The notes: generated by a model from the sequence alone, not told the origin. A DNA stretch of 64,000 nt from Cellulomonas palmilytica (GCF_021590045.1 NZ_CP062221.1:3720001-3784000), one strand, 5' to 3'. Counted from the stretch's first letter, positions 17,027-26,771 are shown. Translations and numbers: made by a program.

Positions 17027-18102
17027 GCCGCCACCTCCACCTTCTTGTCCTGCGAGCCCGGCAGGCGCGGCACGCGCCGCAGACCCGACATCTCGCGCAG
17101 ACGCTCGGAGCCGGCGATGCAGATCGCGATGACGACGATCGCCTTGAACAGGTCCTTCGACTCCGACGGCAGGTGGAAGATGATCACCGCGCGGTCGAGC
17201 GTCGTGAGGATGAGCGCACCGACGATCGTCCCCGCGAGGGAGAACTTGCCGCCGTCGAGCTTTGTGCCGCCGATGACGACGGCCATGATCGCGTTCAGCT
17301 CCATGAGCTGGCCGATGTTGTTCGCGTCGGCCGCCATCGTCGGCGCCCCGTACACCAGGCCCGCGAGGCCCGCGAGCACGCCCGCGATCACGTACACGAG
17401 CCACGTGATGTTCCGCGACCGCACACCCGCCATGTGGCTGGCGGTGCGGTTGATGCCGATCGACTCCAGCAGCATGCCGAGCGCGGTGCGCCGCACGACG
17501 AGCGCGACGACCGCGAACACGGCCGCACCGATCACCACGGGGGTCGGGATGCCCAGCACGAAGCCCGAGCCGATCGACTTGAACGGTCGCGAGTGCGTCG
17601 TCGTGATCTGCCCGCTCGTGAACGCGAGCGCGATGCCGCGACCCGCGACGAGGATGATCATCGTCGCGATGAACGGCTGGATCCCGAGCCCCGCGACGAG
17701 GAACCCGTTGAACGCCCCGACGACCGCCGCGACGGCCAGCGCGAGCCCGATCGCGGTCAGCGCGACCGTCGTGCTCTCCCCGTTGCCCGAGTTGTCGATG
17801 TAGGTCAGCGCGACCGACAACGCGATCGCCATGACCGCACCGACCGACAGGTCGATGCCGCCCGTCGCGATCACGAGGCACATGCCCAGGGCGAGCAGCA
17901 GGAACGTCACCGAGTTGCGTGCGATGTCGACGAGCTGGCCGAACAGGTGGCCGTCGACGACCTTCACGTCGAGGAAGCCCGGGCTGACGAGCCCGCACGC
18001 GATCCACAGGGCGACGAGCGCGACGACGGGCCAGAACAGGTGGTGCCTCGTCGCGCGCGTGAGCCACGCGACCCCGGAGGTCTGGACGGTGCCGGTCATC
18101 AT
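17023..18102 (-). CDS. Sugar ABC transporter permease, YtfT-like
   Basis: 359-residue permease of the same family. GMCLVIATGGIDLSVGAVMAI marks the conserved loop, and MELNAIMAVVIGGTKLDGGKFSLAGTIVGA marks the EAA-like coupling region that contacts the ATPase. The start overlaps the ATPase stop by 4 nt (ATGA). With the paralogue at 15977 it forms the membrane channel of a ribose/galactofuranose-type importer. Confidence 0.88.
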   Translation of the reverse strand: MMTGTVQTSGVAWLTRATRHHLFWPVVALVALWIACGLVSPGFLDVKVVDGHLFGQLVDIARNSVTFLLLALGMCLVIATGGIDLSVGAVMAIALSVALTYIDNSGNGESTTVALTAIGLALAVAAVVGAFNGFLVAGLGIQPFIATMIILVAGRGIALAFTSGQITTTHSRPFKSIGSGFVLGIPTPVVIGAAVFAVVALVVRRTALGMLLESIGINRTASHMAGVRSRNITWLVYVIAGVLAGLAGLVYGAPTMAADANNIGQLMELNAIMAVVIGGTKLDGGKFSLAGTIVGALILTTLDRAVIIFHLPSESKDLFKAIVVIAICIAGSERLREMSGLRRVPRLPGSQDKKVEVAA

Positions 18103-19640
18103 GCTGCGTCACTCCCGCTCGCTGCGATGGTCTCGAGGACCGTGGACGAGGTCACGTCGGGGCCGTTGACGAGCTCGCCGACCTTCTCGCGGTCGCGCAG
18201 CACGACGAGGCGGTGCGACAGCCGCAGCACCTCCTCCAGCTCGGAGGAGATGAACACGACGCCCATGCCCTGCGACGCGAGCTCGACGACGAGCCGCTGG
18301 ATCTCGGCCTTCGCGCCGATGTCGATGCCACGCGTGGGCTCGTCGAGGATGATCAGCCGCGGCGACGTCGCGAGCCACCGCGCGAGCAGCACCTTCTGCT
18401 GGTTGCCGCCCGACAGGTTCTTGATGAGCATGTTCGGGTTCGGCGGCTGGATGTTCAGGGCCGTCATGTAGCGGTCGACGACCTCGTCGAGCTCCTTCGC
18501 GGGGAGCCGACGCCAGATGCCGCGGTTCGCCTGGATCGCGAGGGCGATGTTCTCGCGGACCGTGAGGTCGGCGATGATGCCCTCCTTCTTGCGGTCCTCG
18601 GTCGAGTACGCGACGCCGTTCTTCAGCGACGCGAGCGGCGCCGCCGAACGGACCTGCTCGCCGAGCACCGTGAGCTCGCCCTCGTCGGGCTTGTCCGCGC
18701 CGTACAGCAGGCGCGCGAGCTCCGTGCGCCCCGAGCCGAGCAGACCCGCGAACCCGACGATCTCGCCCTCGTACACCTCGAGGTCCACGGGCTCGATCGA
18801 CCCCGCGCGCCCCAGCTTCACCGCCGACAGCAGCGGCGTGCCGCGCTCGTCGTCGTGCGCGACGCGCTGCGCGCCCGCCTCGATCGCCGCGAGCTCGTCG
18901 CTCGCCCGGCCGAGCATCTTGGAGATCAGGTCGATGCGCGGCAGCTCCGCCGTGAGGTACTCCCCCACGAACCGCCCGTTGCGCAGGATCGTCATCCGAT
19001 CGCTGATCTCGTAGACCTGCTCCAGGAAGTGCGAGACGAACAGGATCGCGACGCCGCTGTCCCGGAGCTGCCGCACGATCGTGAACAGCTCGGCGACCTC
19101 CGCCTTGTCGAGGCTCGAGGTCGGCTCGTCCAGGATCAGCACCTTCGCGTCGACGACCATCGCGCGGGCGATCGAGCACAGCTGCTGCACGGCGATCGAG
19201 TGGGAGCTCAGCTGCGACAGCGGGTCGATGTCGAGGTTGAGCCGCGCCAGGTACTCCTTCGCCTTGCGCCGCGTGGCCGCCCAGTTGATGAACGGGCCGA
19301 CGCGGACCTCGTGGCCCAGCATCACGTTCTCGGCCACCGAGAGGTTCCCGCAGAGGTTGACCTCCTGGTACACCGTGCTGATCCCGGCGGCCTGCGCCCC
19401 GGCGGTCGAGTGGAAGCGGTGCGGCTCGCCCGCGACCCGGATCTCGCCGGCGTCGATCTGGTAGACGCCCGTGAGCGCCTTGATCATCGTCGACTTGCCC
19501 GCACCGTTCTCACCCATGAGTGCGTGCACCTCGCCCGGCCGGAGCGTGAGGTCGACACCGTCGAGCGCCCGGACGCCGGGGAACTCGACGGTGATCCCAC
19601 GCATCTGCACGACGGGGGCGGAGTCGGACGTGAGGGACAT
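18099..19640 (-). CDS. Sugar ABC transporter ATP-binding protein, YtfR/MglA-like (two NBDs)
   Basis: 513 residues with two fused nucleotide-binding domains, typical of CUT2 sugar importers. Domain 1 has Walker A GENGAGKST and Walker B VLILDEPTSSLD but a degenerate signature (IAVQQLCSIARAM). Domain 2 has the signature LSGGNQQKVLLARWL and Walker B LIILDEPTRGID, but its Walker A is degraded to GLLGSGRTELARL. This complementary degeneracy is normal in the family and is not damage. It lies 250 nt behind the binding-protein gene, past a strong intercistronic hairpin. Confidence 0.94.
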   Translation of the reverse strand: MSLTSDSAPVVQMRGITVEFPGVRALDGVDLTLRPGEVHALMGENGAGKSTMIKALTGVYQIDAGEIRVAGEPHRFHSTAGAQAAGISTVYQEVNLCGNLSVAENVMLGHEVRVGPFINWAATRRKAKEYLARLNLDIDPLSQLSSHSIAVQQLCSIARAMVVDAKVLILDEPTSSLDKAEVAELFTIVRQLRDSGVAILFVSHFLEQVYEISDRMTILRNGRFVGEYLTAELPRIDLISKMLGRASDELAAIEAGAQRVAHDDERGTPLLSAVKLGRAGSIEPVDLEVYEGEIVGFAGLLGSGRTELARLLYGADKPDEGELTVLGEQVRSAAPLASLKNGVAYSTEDRKKEGIIADLTVRENIALAIQANRGIWRRLPAKELDEVVDRYMTALNIQPPNPNMLIKNLSGGNQQKVLLARWLATSPRLIILDEPTRGIDIGAKAEIQRLVVELASQGMGVVFISSELEEVLRLSHRLVVLRDREKVGELVNGPDVTSSTVLETIAASGSDAA

Positions 19641-19764
19641 CGTTGGTCATCCGTCCTGCTGAGGGCGCCGACGGCGGCGCCGTGATGCCGTGCACCTTGC
19701 CACGCGACCTGGTCGCCGGCGGGGCACTCCTTGCGTGTCTGGACACTGTCCTGGCGACGACACG

Positions 19765-19797
19765 CCGTGCGGCGGGGCGGGGAGCCCCGCCGCACGG
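19765..19797 (-). terminator. Intercistronic hairpin between binding-protein and ATPase genes
   Basis: A perfect 14-bp stem, CCGTGCGGCGGGGC with GCCCCGCCGCACGG around a 5-nt loop, within the 252-nt gap. In sugar importer operons such hairpins partly terminate transcription or protect the 3' end of the binding-protein message, giving an excess of that subunit. The role here is inferred. Confidence 0.75.
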
Positions 19798-19892
19798 CTG
19801 TGGTGTCACCGGCACGCGGCCCGCGTCAGCGGTCCGGGCCCGTGCCTCGGGCTGCCGTCGGGCAGCTCGGTCCTGCGGTCGTGCGCCGCGCG

Positions 19893-20873
19893 TCAGTACA
19901 GGCGGGCGTCGACCTCGTCCTGCGTGATGCTCTGGTCGAAGGTCTTGTCGACGACGATGGTCTCCTTGGGGACCTCCTCGCCGGCGTGGACCTTCTTGAT
20001 GGCGTCGAGGATCTGGTCGCCGAACACCGGGTTGCACTCGACGACGAAGTTGAACTTCTTGTCGACGAGGGCCTGCAGACCGTCGCGGACACCGTCGACC
20101 GTGACGATGATGATGTCCTTGCCGGGGACCTTGCCCGCGTTCTCGATCGCCTCGATCGCGCCCAGTCCCATGTCGTCGTTGTGCGCGAACAGCAGGTTCA
20201 TGTCCGGGTACGCCTGCAGCGCGGCCTCCATCGCGGCCTTGCCCTCGGCGCGCGTGAAGTTGCCGGACGCCTTGCCGATGATCTTGTCGGCGCCGACCGT
20301 CTCGTCGAAGCCGGCCTCACGGTCGACCTGCGCACCCGAGCCGAGCGTGCCCTGCATCTCGAAGATCTTGGCGTCGGGGTAGTTCTCCTTGACCCACTCG
20401 CCGGCCTTCACGCCCTCCGAGTGGAAGTCCGCACCGATCCAGGTGACGTACGGGTCGTCGACCGTGGTGTCGACCGTGCGGTCCACGAGCACGACCGGGA
20501 TCTCGTTGTCCTTGATCTCCTGCAGGACCTCGTCCCAGCCGGTCTCGACGACCGGGGAGAACGCGATGACGTCGACGCCCTGGTCGATGAAGTCGCGCAG
20601 GGCCTTGATCTGGTTCTCCTGCTTCTGCTGCGCGTCGGCGAACGTCAGGTCGATGCCGTTCTCCTTCGTGAGCGAGGCCTTGACGGACTCGGTGTTGGCG
20701 GTGCGCCAGCCCGACTCGGCGCCCAGCTGCGAGAAGCCGACCGTGATCAGGTCGCCGTCGCCGCTCGCGCCCTTGTCGCCGTCGCCGTCGCCGCTGCTGC
20801 AGGCAGCCAGACCGAGCGAGAGGACGGCCACGGTCGCGGCGATGCCGCGTGCCCGGAACTTCTTGCTGACCAT
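19893..20873 (-). CDS. Sugar ABC transporter substrate-binding lipoprotein, YtfQ-like
   Basis: 326 residues. A signal peptide ends in LAACSSG (lipid Cys near residue 22), followed by a periplasmic-binding type I fold: VGFSQLGAESGWRTANTESVK, then FSPVVETGWDEVL, VDRTVD and FAHNDDMGLGAIEAIE. Most like YtfQ, the galactofuranose/arabinose-type binding protein. AGGAGG lies 7 nt before the ATG. Shared operators with araBDA suggest L-arabinose or arabino-oligosaccharide import; the alpha-galactosidase in the operon would also allow galactosides. First gene of the importer operon. Confidence 0.92.
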   Translation of the reverse strand: MVSKKFRARGIAATVAVLSLGLAACSSGDGDGDKGASGDGDLITVGFSQLGAESGWRTANTESVKASLTKENGIDLTFADAQQKQENQIKALRDFIDQGVDVIAFSPVVETGWDEVLQEIKDNEIPVVLVDRTVDTTVDDPYVTWIGADFHSEGVKAGEWVKENYPDAKIFEMQGTLGSGAQVDREAGFDETVGADKIIGKASGNFTRAEGKAAMEAALQAYPDMNLLFAHNDDMGLGAIEAIENAGKVPGKDIIIVTVDGVRDGLQALVDKKFNFVVECNPVFGDQILDAIKKVHAGEEVPKETIVVDKTFDQSITQDEVDARLY

Positions 20874-20955
20874 GCTTTCTCCTCCTCGAGAAACCAGCCG
20901 TGCCCAGCACGTCTGTGTGGCCTCACCGGCCGGTCGCACCGTCGCGATCCGTCCC

Positions 20956-20993
20956 GATGTGAGCGTTCACTCGGCGATGTTAACGCTCACAAG
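20956..20993 (-). promoter_or_regulatory. Two operator-like sites before the sugar importer operon
   Basis: Read on the minus strand, TTGTGAGCGTTAACATCG (20993-20976) is followed by GAGTGAACGCTCACATCG (20973-20956). The core TGTGAGCGTTAACA is imperfectly palindromic, as in LacI-family operators, and the second site is an inverted variant. TAACAT inside the first site could be the -10. The same core stands before araB. Confidence 0.65.
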
Positions 20994-21097
20994 TCCGACG
21001 GGCCAGGCTTCTGCCGATCTGTTACCGACCTGTGACCCACCCCACACCTCCGCCGCCCGCGCCCGTCCCCACGTCAGACGGGGCACCCACCCCAACC

Positions 21098-21506
21098 GCC
21101 GAGTGCGCACGTTCCGAACGCAGTGCGCACGCCGTACGTGCGCACTCGCGCACGACCGTCCGCACTCGACAGCAGGAATGGGCGTCGACCCCGCGCGCGG
21201 GGTCCGGGCGACGACTCGCCGCGTCCAGCGCGCACGTCCCGGACCCAACCGACCACCCCCAATCGCCGAGTGCGCACGTTCCGGACCCACTGCGCACGCC
21301 GTGCGTGCGCACTCGCGCACGACCGTCCGCACTCGACAGCAGGAATGGGCGTCGACCCCGCGCGCGGGGTCCGGGCGACGACTCGCCGCGTCCAGCGCGC
21401 ACGTCCCGGACCCAACCGACCACCCCCAATCGCCGAGTGCGCACGTTCCGGACCCACTGCGCACGCCGTGCGTGCGCACTCGCGCACGACCGTGCGCACT
21501 CGGCGT
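21098..21506. repeat. 167-bp tandem array of family A repeats
   Basis: Units start at 21098, 21265 and 21432 (period 167). The first two are full length and differ at only a few bases near GTTCCGAACGCAG and GTACG. The third stops after 75 bp with a complete inverted end (CGTGCGCACTCGGC). Each full unit also contains the palindrome GACCCCGCGCGCGGGGTC. The 733-nt gap between the importer and araA otherwise holds only operators and a terminator. Confidence 0.9.
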
Positions 21507-21534
21507 GAGGGGTGGGATGGGGTGGGGGAAGAGG

Positions 21535-21564
21535 GCGAGGCCCCGACCTGGGTCGGGGCCTCGC
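21535..21564 (-). terminator. Terminator of the ara operon
   Basis: GCGAGGCCCCGACC (21535-21548) pairs perfectly with GGTCGGGGCCTCGC (21551-21564), 43 nt beyond the araA stop codon. Confidence 0.8.
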
Positions 21565-21606
21565 TGGTGTGCGCCCGGGACGACCCCCCGGGCGGACGTG
21601 TCGGGG

Positions 21607-23115
21607 TCAGAACCCCTGGGCCAGGCGGTGGTACGCCTGGTTCCAGCGCACCTGGTCACGGAAACCGCGGCGCGTCGTCGACTCGTCGATGACGAGCAGC
21701 TCCGCCGACGACAGGTCCGCGAAGATCTCGAACGCCTCGACACCGACCGCGGTCGACAGCACGGTGTGGTGCGCACCGCCGGCGGTGAGCCACGCCTCGG
21801 TGCTCGTCGTGAAGTCCGGACGGGGCTTCCACACGGCGCGCGCGACGGGCAGGTTCGGCAGCGACGCCCGCGGCGGGACCACGTCGACCACGTTCGCGGT
21901 GAGGCGGAACCGCTCGCGCATGTCGGCGAGCGAGACGACGACGCCGACGCCGGGGTCGGCGTCGAACACCATGCGGACCGGGTCCTCCTTGCCGCCGATG
22001 CCGAGCGGGTGGATCTCGACGCGCGGGGTCGTCGTGGTCAGGGTCGGGCAGATCTCGAGCATGTGCGCGCCGAGGATCAGCTCGTCGCCCGGCGTCAGGT
22101 CGTACGTGTAGTCCTCCATGAGGGAGGCGCCGCCGGGCAGGCCCTCGCCCATGACCTTCGCGGCGCGCACGAGCACCGCCGTCTTCCAGTCGCCTTCCGC
22201 GCCGAACCCGTAGCCCTTCGACATGAGGCGCTGCACCGCGAGGCCCGGCAGCTGGCGCAGGTCGCCCAGGTCCTCGAAGTTCGTCGTGAACGCCTTGGCG
22301 CCCAGGGACGACAGGAGCTGCTCGAGCGCGACCTCCTGGCGCGCGGCGTACCGCAGCGACTCGTGGCGGTCGCCGCCGGCGCGCAGCTCGGGCACGACGT
22401 CGTAGAGCTCCTCGTACTCCTTGACGAGCACGTCGACGTCGGAGTCCGCGACCTGCGCGACCGCCGCGACGAGGTCGTTGACGCCCCACGTGTTCACGGA
22501 GACGCCGAACCGCACCTCGGCCTCGGTCTTGTCCCCCTCGGTCACCGCGACGTTGCGCATGTTGTCGCCGAACCGCGCGAGGCGCAGCGACTGCGTGGCC
22601 GCCCGCCCGGCGGCGGCGCGCACCCACGTGCCCACGCGGCGCGCGACCGCCGGGTTCGACACGTGCCCGGACACCGTGGTCCGGGTGACGCCCATGCGCG
22701 CCGCGATGTACGCGTACTCGCGGTCGCCGTGCGCGGCCTGGTTGAGGTTCATGAAGTCGAAGTCGATCGAGTCCCACGGGAGCTCGACGTTCGCCTGCGT
22801 GTGCAGGTGCAGCAGCGGCTTGTCGAGCACGGACAGGCCGTGGATCCACATCTTGGCCGGGCTGAACGTGTGCATCCAGGTGATGACGCCGAGCACGCGG
22901 TCGTCGGAGTTCGCGTCGAGCATCGCGCGGCGGATCGAGTCGGAGTCCTTGAGGACGGGCTTCCACACGACCGTCACGGGCACGTCGGGGCTCGCGTCGA
23001 GCGTCCGCGCGACCTCCTGCGACTGCTGGGCCACCTGGCGGAGGGTCTCCTCGCCGTACAGGTCCTGGCTCCCGGTGAAGAACCAGACCTCACGGTCGGC
23101 GTACGGCTTGCTCAC
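21607..23115 (-). CDS. araA: L-arabinose isomerase
   Basis: 502 residues, the normal length for AraA. It converts L-arabinose to L-ribulose with a divalent metal. Family marks are [15 protein letters not shown] at the start, [29 protein letters not shown], and the metal region with [12 protein letters not shown] and MEDYTYDL. The GTG at 23115 has GGAGGAGC just upstream and overlaps the araD stop. It is the last gene of araBDA and is followed by a terminator. Confidence 0.96.
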   Translation of the reverse strand: MSKPYADREVWFFTGSQDLYGEETLRQVAQQSQEVARTLDASPDVPVTVVWKPVLKDSDSIRRAMLDANSDDRVLGVITWMHTFSPAKMWIHGLSVLDKPLLHLHTQANVELPWDSIDFDFMNLNQAAHGDREYAYIAARMGVTRTTVSGHVSNPAVARRVGTWVRAAAGRAATQSLRLARFGDNMRNVAVTEGDKTEAEVRFGVSVNTWGVNDLVAAVAQVADSDVDVLVKEYEELYDVVPELRAGGDRHESLRYAARQEVALEQLLSSLGAKAFTTNFEDLGDLRQLPGLAVQRLMSKGYGFGAEGDWKTAVLVRAAKVMGEGLPGGASLMEDYTYDLTPGDELILGAHMLEICPTLTTTTPRVEIHPLGIGGKEDPVRMVFDADPGVGVVVSLADMRERFRLTANVVDVVPPRASLPNLPVARAVWKPRPDFTTSTEAWLTAGGAHHTVLSTAVGVEAFEIFADLSSAELLVIDESTTRRGFRDQVRWNQAYHRLAQGF

Positions 23116-23852
23116 GCGTGCTCCTCCTTGGTGACCGTGGCGGCGGTGCCCTGGCCGTAGACGTTCTGGTACCTCGCGTACAGCGAGTCGACGTGGTGCT
23201 GCGCGATGGGCAGCGGCTCCCCGAGCTGGCGGGAGAGGTGGACGGTGCGCGCGACCTCCTCGACCATGACGGCGGCCTTGACGGCGGCCTTCGCGTCGCG
23301 GCCGATGGTGAACGGGCCGTGGTTGCGCATGAGCACGGCGGGGCTGCGGGAGTCGCGCAGGGTCTCGACGATGCCGCGGCCGATCGAGTCGTCGCCGATG
23401 AGGGCGAACGGGCCGATGGGGATGTCGCCGCCGAACTCGTCGGCCATCATCGTCAGCACGCACGGGACGGGCTCGGCGCGCGCCGCCCACGCGGTCGCGT
23501 ACGTCGAGTGCGTGTGCACGACGCCCCCGACCTCGGGCATGTGCGTGTAGACGTACGCGTGCGCGGCGGTGTCCGACGAGGGTGAGCGGTCGCCGTCGAC
23601 GAGCGTGCCGTCGAGCGTGCACACGACCATCGACTCGGGGGTGAGCTCGTCGTACGTGACGCCGGACGGCTTGATGACGAGCAGGTCGCGCTCGCTCGGG
23701 CCGGCGGGGTCGACGACGACGCGCTGCGAGACGTTGCCCGCGGTCCAGACGACGAGCCCCCAGCGCGGGAGCTCGGCGTGCAGGCGGGCGACGACCTCGC
23801 GCGTGCGTGCGACGTCCTCCTGCACGGACGCGGGGTGGTCGGCGAGGGTCAT
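23112..23852 (-). CDS. araD: L-ribulose-5-phosphate 4-epimerase
   Basis: 246-residue class II aldolase-type epimerase that turns L-ribulose 5-phosphate into D-xylulose 5-phosphate. Motifs visible are [19 protein letters not shown], the metal-binding pair in [13 protein letters not shown], and [12 protein letters not shown] 23852 is preferred because AGGAG stands 10 nt upstream; an in-frame ATG at 23885 has no Shine-Dalgarno. It is followed by a 4-nt overlap with araA. Confidence 0.95.
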   Translation of the reverse strand: MTLADHPASVQEDVARTREVVARLHAELPRWGLVVWTAGNVSQRVVVDPAGPSERDLLVIKPSGVTYDELTPESMVVCTLDGTLVDGDRSPSSDTAAHAYVYTHMPEVGGVVHTHSTYATAWAARAEPVPCVLTMMADEFGGDIPIGPFALIGDDSIGRGIVETLRDSRSPAVLMRNHGPFTIGRDAKAAVKAAVMVEEVARTVHLSRQLGEPLPIAQHHVDSLYARYQNVYGQGTAATVTKEEHA

Positions 23853-23892
23853 CGTGGTGCGCTCCTGCGTGGTGCGGGTGGTCATGGTGCCG

Positions 23893-25521
23893 TCAGATCG
23901 CCTCGGTGGCCGCGCGCTCGACGGCGAGGCCCGCCTCGTACCGCTCGAGGTAGGCGGCGAACCCGCGCACGTCGTCGGGGTCCGGGTCGACGACGTCGAT
24001 GCGCGCGTCGCGGAACACGTCCTGCGCGAGGTAGGTGCCCAGGTCGCGGTCCGCGTGCTGCAGGTACGCGGCGAGCACCGCGATCCCCCAGGCACCACCC
24101 TCGCCCGCGGCGCTGCCGACCGCCACAGGGGCGTCGACCGCGGCCGCGAGCAGCCGCTGCGCGACCCCCTCGGTGCGGAACAGACCGCCGTGCGCGAACA
24201 TCGCGTCGAGCTCCACGCCCTCGGCGGCCAGCACCCGCATGCCGAGGGCGAGCGTGCCGAACACGCCGTACACCTGCGTGCGCATGAGGTTCGCGAGCGT
24301 GAGCCGGCTGTCGGGCGTGCGCACGACGAGCGGGCGCCCCTCGGTCAGGCCGGTGACGGGCTCGCCGGACAGGTAGTTGTAGGCGAGCAGGCCGCCGCCG
24401 TCGGCGTCTGCCTCGAGCGCCTCGCGCAGCAGCGCGGCGAACACGTCGTCGGACGACGCCGGGTGGCCCAGGGCCGCGGCGAACCGGCCGAACACCTGCG
24501 CCCACTCCCCGAGCTCGCTCGCGCCGTTGTTGCAGTGCACCATCGCGACGAGCTCGCCGGACGGCGTCGTGACGAGGTCGAGCTCGTCGTGCACCTGGGA
24601 CAGCGGCTTCTCGAGCACGACCATCGCGAAGATCGACGTGCCGACCGAGACGTTGGCGGTGCGCGGCGCGACCGAGCCGGTCGCGACCATGCCGGTGCCG
24701 GCGTCGCCCTCGGGCGGGCACAGCGGGACGCCCGCGACGAGAGTTCCCGTCGGGTCGAGCAGCGCGGCGCCCTCCGCGGTGAGCCGGCCGGCCTCCTCGC
24801 CGGCGAGCCGCACGGCGGGCAGCAGGTCGACGAGCCGGGTGGCGGGGCCACGGCCGGCGACGAGCGTGTCGAACGACGCGAGCATCGTGGCGTCGTAGTC
24901 GCGGGTGGCGGTGTCGATCGGGAACATCCCGGACGCGTCGCCGATGCCGAGCACCTTCTCGCCCGTCAGGCGCCAGTGCACGTAGCCCGCGAGCGTCGTG
25001 ACGAACGCGATGTCCGGCACGTGCGGCTCGTCGTCGAGTGCCGCCTGGTAGAGGTGCGCGACGGACCAGCGCAGCGGGATGTTGTGGCCGAGCAGGGCCG
25101 ACAGCTCGGCGGCGGCGGGTCCGGTGCTGGTGTTGCGCCACGTGCGGAACGGGACGAGCAGCTCGTCGGACGCGTCGAACGCGAGGTAGCCGTGCATCAT
25201 CGCGGAGACGCCGAGCGCGCCGTACGTCGTCGGGCGCACGCCGTAGCGCTCCTCGACGTCCGCGACGAGCGCGGCGTACGCGGCCTGCAGCCCGGCCCAG
25301 ACGTCCTCGAGCGCGTACGTCCAGCGGCGGTCGACGAGCTGGTTCTCCCACTCGTGCGCGCCGGCGGCGACCGGTGCGGAGTCCGGTCCGACGAGGCACG
25401 CCTTGATGCGGGTGGAGCCGAGCTCGATGCCGAGCGCCGTCCGGCCCGCGACGATGTCGTCCCGGATCCGCGCCGCCCGCGCCGGCTGGTCGACGCCTTC
25501 CGGCGTCACGTTGTCGGTCAT
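23893..25521 (-). CDS. araB: Ribulokinase, FGGY carbohydrate kinase family
   Basis: 542 residues of the FGGY fold: an N-terminal ATPase lobe with GIELGSTRIKACLV, then SAMMHGYLAFD, and a C-terminal lobe with NVSVGTSIFAM and FAHGGLFRTEGVAQRLLAAA. In actinobacteria this XylB-like branch serves as the L-ribulokinase AraB, and the araDA genes directly downstream support that. First gene of the operon, behind an operator-like site. The start is the ATG at 25521 with AAGGGGC upstream. Confidence 0.9.
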   Translation of the reverse strand: MTDNVTPEGVDQPARAARIRDDIVAGRTALGIELGSTRIKACLVGPDSAPVAAGAHEWENQLVDRRWTYALEDVWAGLQAAYAALVADVEERYGVRPTTYGALGVSAMMHGYLAFDASDELLVPFRTWRNTSTGPAAAELSALLGHNIPLRWSVAHLYQAALDDEPHVPDIAFVTTLAGYVHWRLTGEKVLGIGDASGMFPIDTATRDYDATMLASFDTLVAGRGPATRLVDLLPAVRLAGEEAGRLTAEGAALLDPTGTLVAGVPLCPPEGDAGTGMVATGSVAPRTANVSVGTSIFAMVVLEKPLSQVHDELDLVTTPSGELVAMVHCNNGASELGEWAQVFGRFAAALGHPASSDDVFAALLREALEADADGGGLLAYNYLSGEPVTGLTEGRPLVVRTPDSRLTLANLMRTQVYGVFGTLALGMRVLAAEGVELDAMFAHGGLFRTEGVAQRLLAAAVDAPVAVGSAAGEGGAWGIAVLAAYLQHADRDLGTYLAQDVFRDARIDVVDPDPDDVRGFAAYLERYEAGLAVERAATEAI

Positions 25522-25569
25522 CGCGCCCCTTCGCACGTCTGTCCAGATCCCCCCGCGGGGCGTCTCCTA

Positions 25570-25628
25570 GATGTTAACGCTCACACTTGTCCAGGTACAC
25601 CATCTCGTCCGGTTATACATCGATGTAA
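25570..25628 (-). promoter_or_regulatory. Operator-promoter region of araBDA
   Basis: On the minus strand GTGTGAGCGTTAACATC (25586-25570) repeats the core TGTGAGCGTTAACA found before the importer operon, with TAACAT as a possible -10. Further upstream stands the perfect palindrome TACATCGATGTA (25616-25627), a possible second binding site. Confidence 0.6.
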
Positions 25629-25748
25629 ACGCGTCCGGGCGGGCCGTCCGGCCATGACGACGAGCGTGCGCGACCGGCCACCGCCGCGCGACCGGCGGAC
25701 GCGGCACACCGCGCGACCCCTGCCGGACCCGGCGTCGGAGGGCCCGCG

Positions 25749-26771
25749 CTACACGCCCGAGCTGCGCCGCACGACGATCTCCGGCGGCACCAGCCGCGGC
25801 GCACCGCGCTTCTCGCTGCTGCCCAGCGCACCGCGCAGCACCTCGATCGCGAGCGCCCCGAGCCGGACGAAGTCCTGACGCACCGTCGTCAGCGGCGGCA
25901 GGTAGTGCGCCGAGCCGACCTCGTCGTCGAACCCCACCAACGCGACGTCCTTGCCCACCCGGATCCCCGCGTCCCAGAACGCGTGCTCGAGACCCAGAGC
26001 GAGCTGGTCGTTCGCCGCGAAGATCGACTCCGGCACGCGACCGCGCGCCGCGAGCTCACGGCCCACCTCGTAGCCCGCGTCCGCCGACCATCCCGCGACG
26101 ATCGGCTCCCGGACGACCACGCCCGCAGCCGCGCACTCCTCGCGCCACCCGGCCAGGCGGTCCTGCGCGTCGAACCAGTCCTGCGGGCCCGCCACGTGCA
26201 GCACCTCGGTGTGCCCGCGCGCGAGCAGGTGACGCGTCGCGAGCCGCGCGCCCAGGCGCTGGTCGACCCCGACCGACAGCACGCCCTCCGTCTCGCGCAG
26301 CTCGAGCGCCGAGCAGATGAGCACCACCGGCACGGGCACGTCGAGGCCCGAGACGGCCGACGCGACCTCCCTCGTCGGCGCGATCACGACCAGCGCGTCC
26401 ACGCCGTGGTCGAGGAAGTGCTCGACGGCGTCGCGCATCGACTGCGCGGTGAACCGGCGCATCGTCGCGACCGACACGTACCAGCCCGCCTCGCGCGCGG
26501 CCTGCTCGAACGCGACCAGCGTGCTCGTCGGGCCGTACAGCGCGGACGCGGGCGTCACGACGCCGAGCGTGTCCGACCGGCGCGTCACCAGTGCGCGTGC
26601 GGCGCTGTTGCGCCGGTACCCCAGGCTCGCGATCGCGGCCTGCACGCGGTCGCGCGTCTCCGGGCGCACGCTCGGGTGCCCGTTGAGGACCCGCGACACC
26701 GTCTGGTGCGAGACCCCCGCGGCCAGCGCCACGTCGCTCATGGCTGGCGGCCGGCTCGACTCCGTCGACAT
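25749..26771 (-). CDS. LacI family transcriptional regulator, probable arabinose repressor
   Basis: 340 residues. A LacI HTH with hinge (MSDVALAAGVSHQTVSRVLNG, then RPETRDRVQAAIASLGYRRN) precedes a periplasmic-binding-like effector domain (LGVVTPASALYGPTSTLVAFEQAA, IFAANDQLALGLEHAF, VGFDDEVGSAHYLPPLTTVRQDF). It is encoded 227 nt upstream of araB in the same direction, so it is the natural candidate for binding the TGTGAGCGTTAACA sites before araB and the importer operon. The effector is presumably an arabinose-pathway sugar. Confidence 0.92.
   Translation of the reverse strand: MSTESSRPPAMSDVALAAGVSHQTVSRVLNGHPSVRPETRDRVQAAIASLGYRRNSAARALVTRRSDTLGVVTPASALYGPTSTLVAFEQAAREAGWYVSVATMRRFTAQSMRDAVEHFLDHGVDALVVIAPTREVASAVSGLDVPVPVVLICSALELRETEGVLSVGVDQRLGARLATRHLLARGHTEVLHVAGPQDWFDAQDRLAGWREECAAAGVVVREPIVAGWSADAGYEVGRELAARGRVPESIFAANDQLALGLEHAFWDAGIRVGKDVALVGFDDEVGSAHYLPPLTTVRQDFVRLGALAIEVLRGALGSSEKRGAPRLVPPEIVVRRSSGV

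Noticed and set aside
18099..19640. Damaged ATPase because of degenerate Walker A and signature motifs
   Set aside because: The degenerate motifs are complementary between the two domains, as is normal in CUT2 sugar importers.
21098..21506. CRISPR array
   Set aside because: The period is 167 bp, the units are almost identical along their whole length including what would be spacers, and there are no cas genes.
23853..23885. Upstream ATG at 23885 as start of araD
   Set aside because: It has no Shine-Dalgarno, while AGGAG lies 10 nt before the ATG at 23852, and the extra residues ([10 protein letters not shown]) are not typical of the family.
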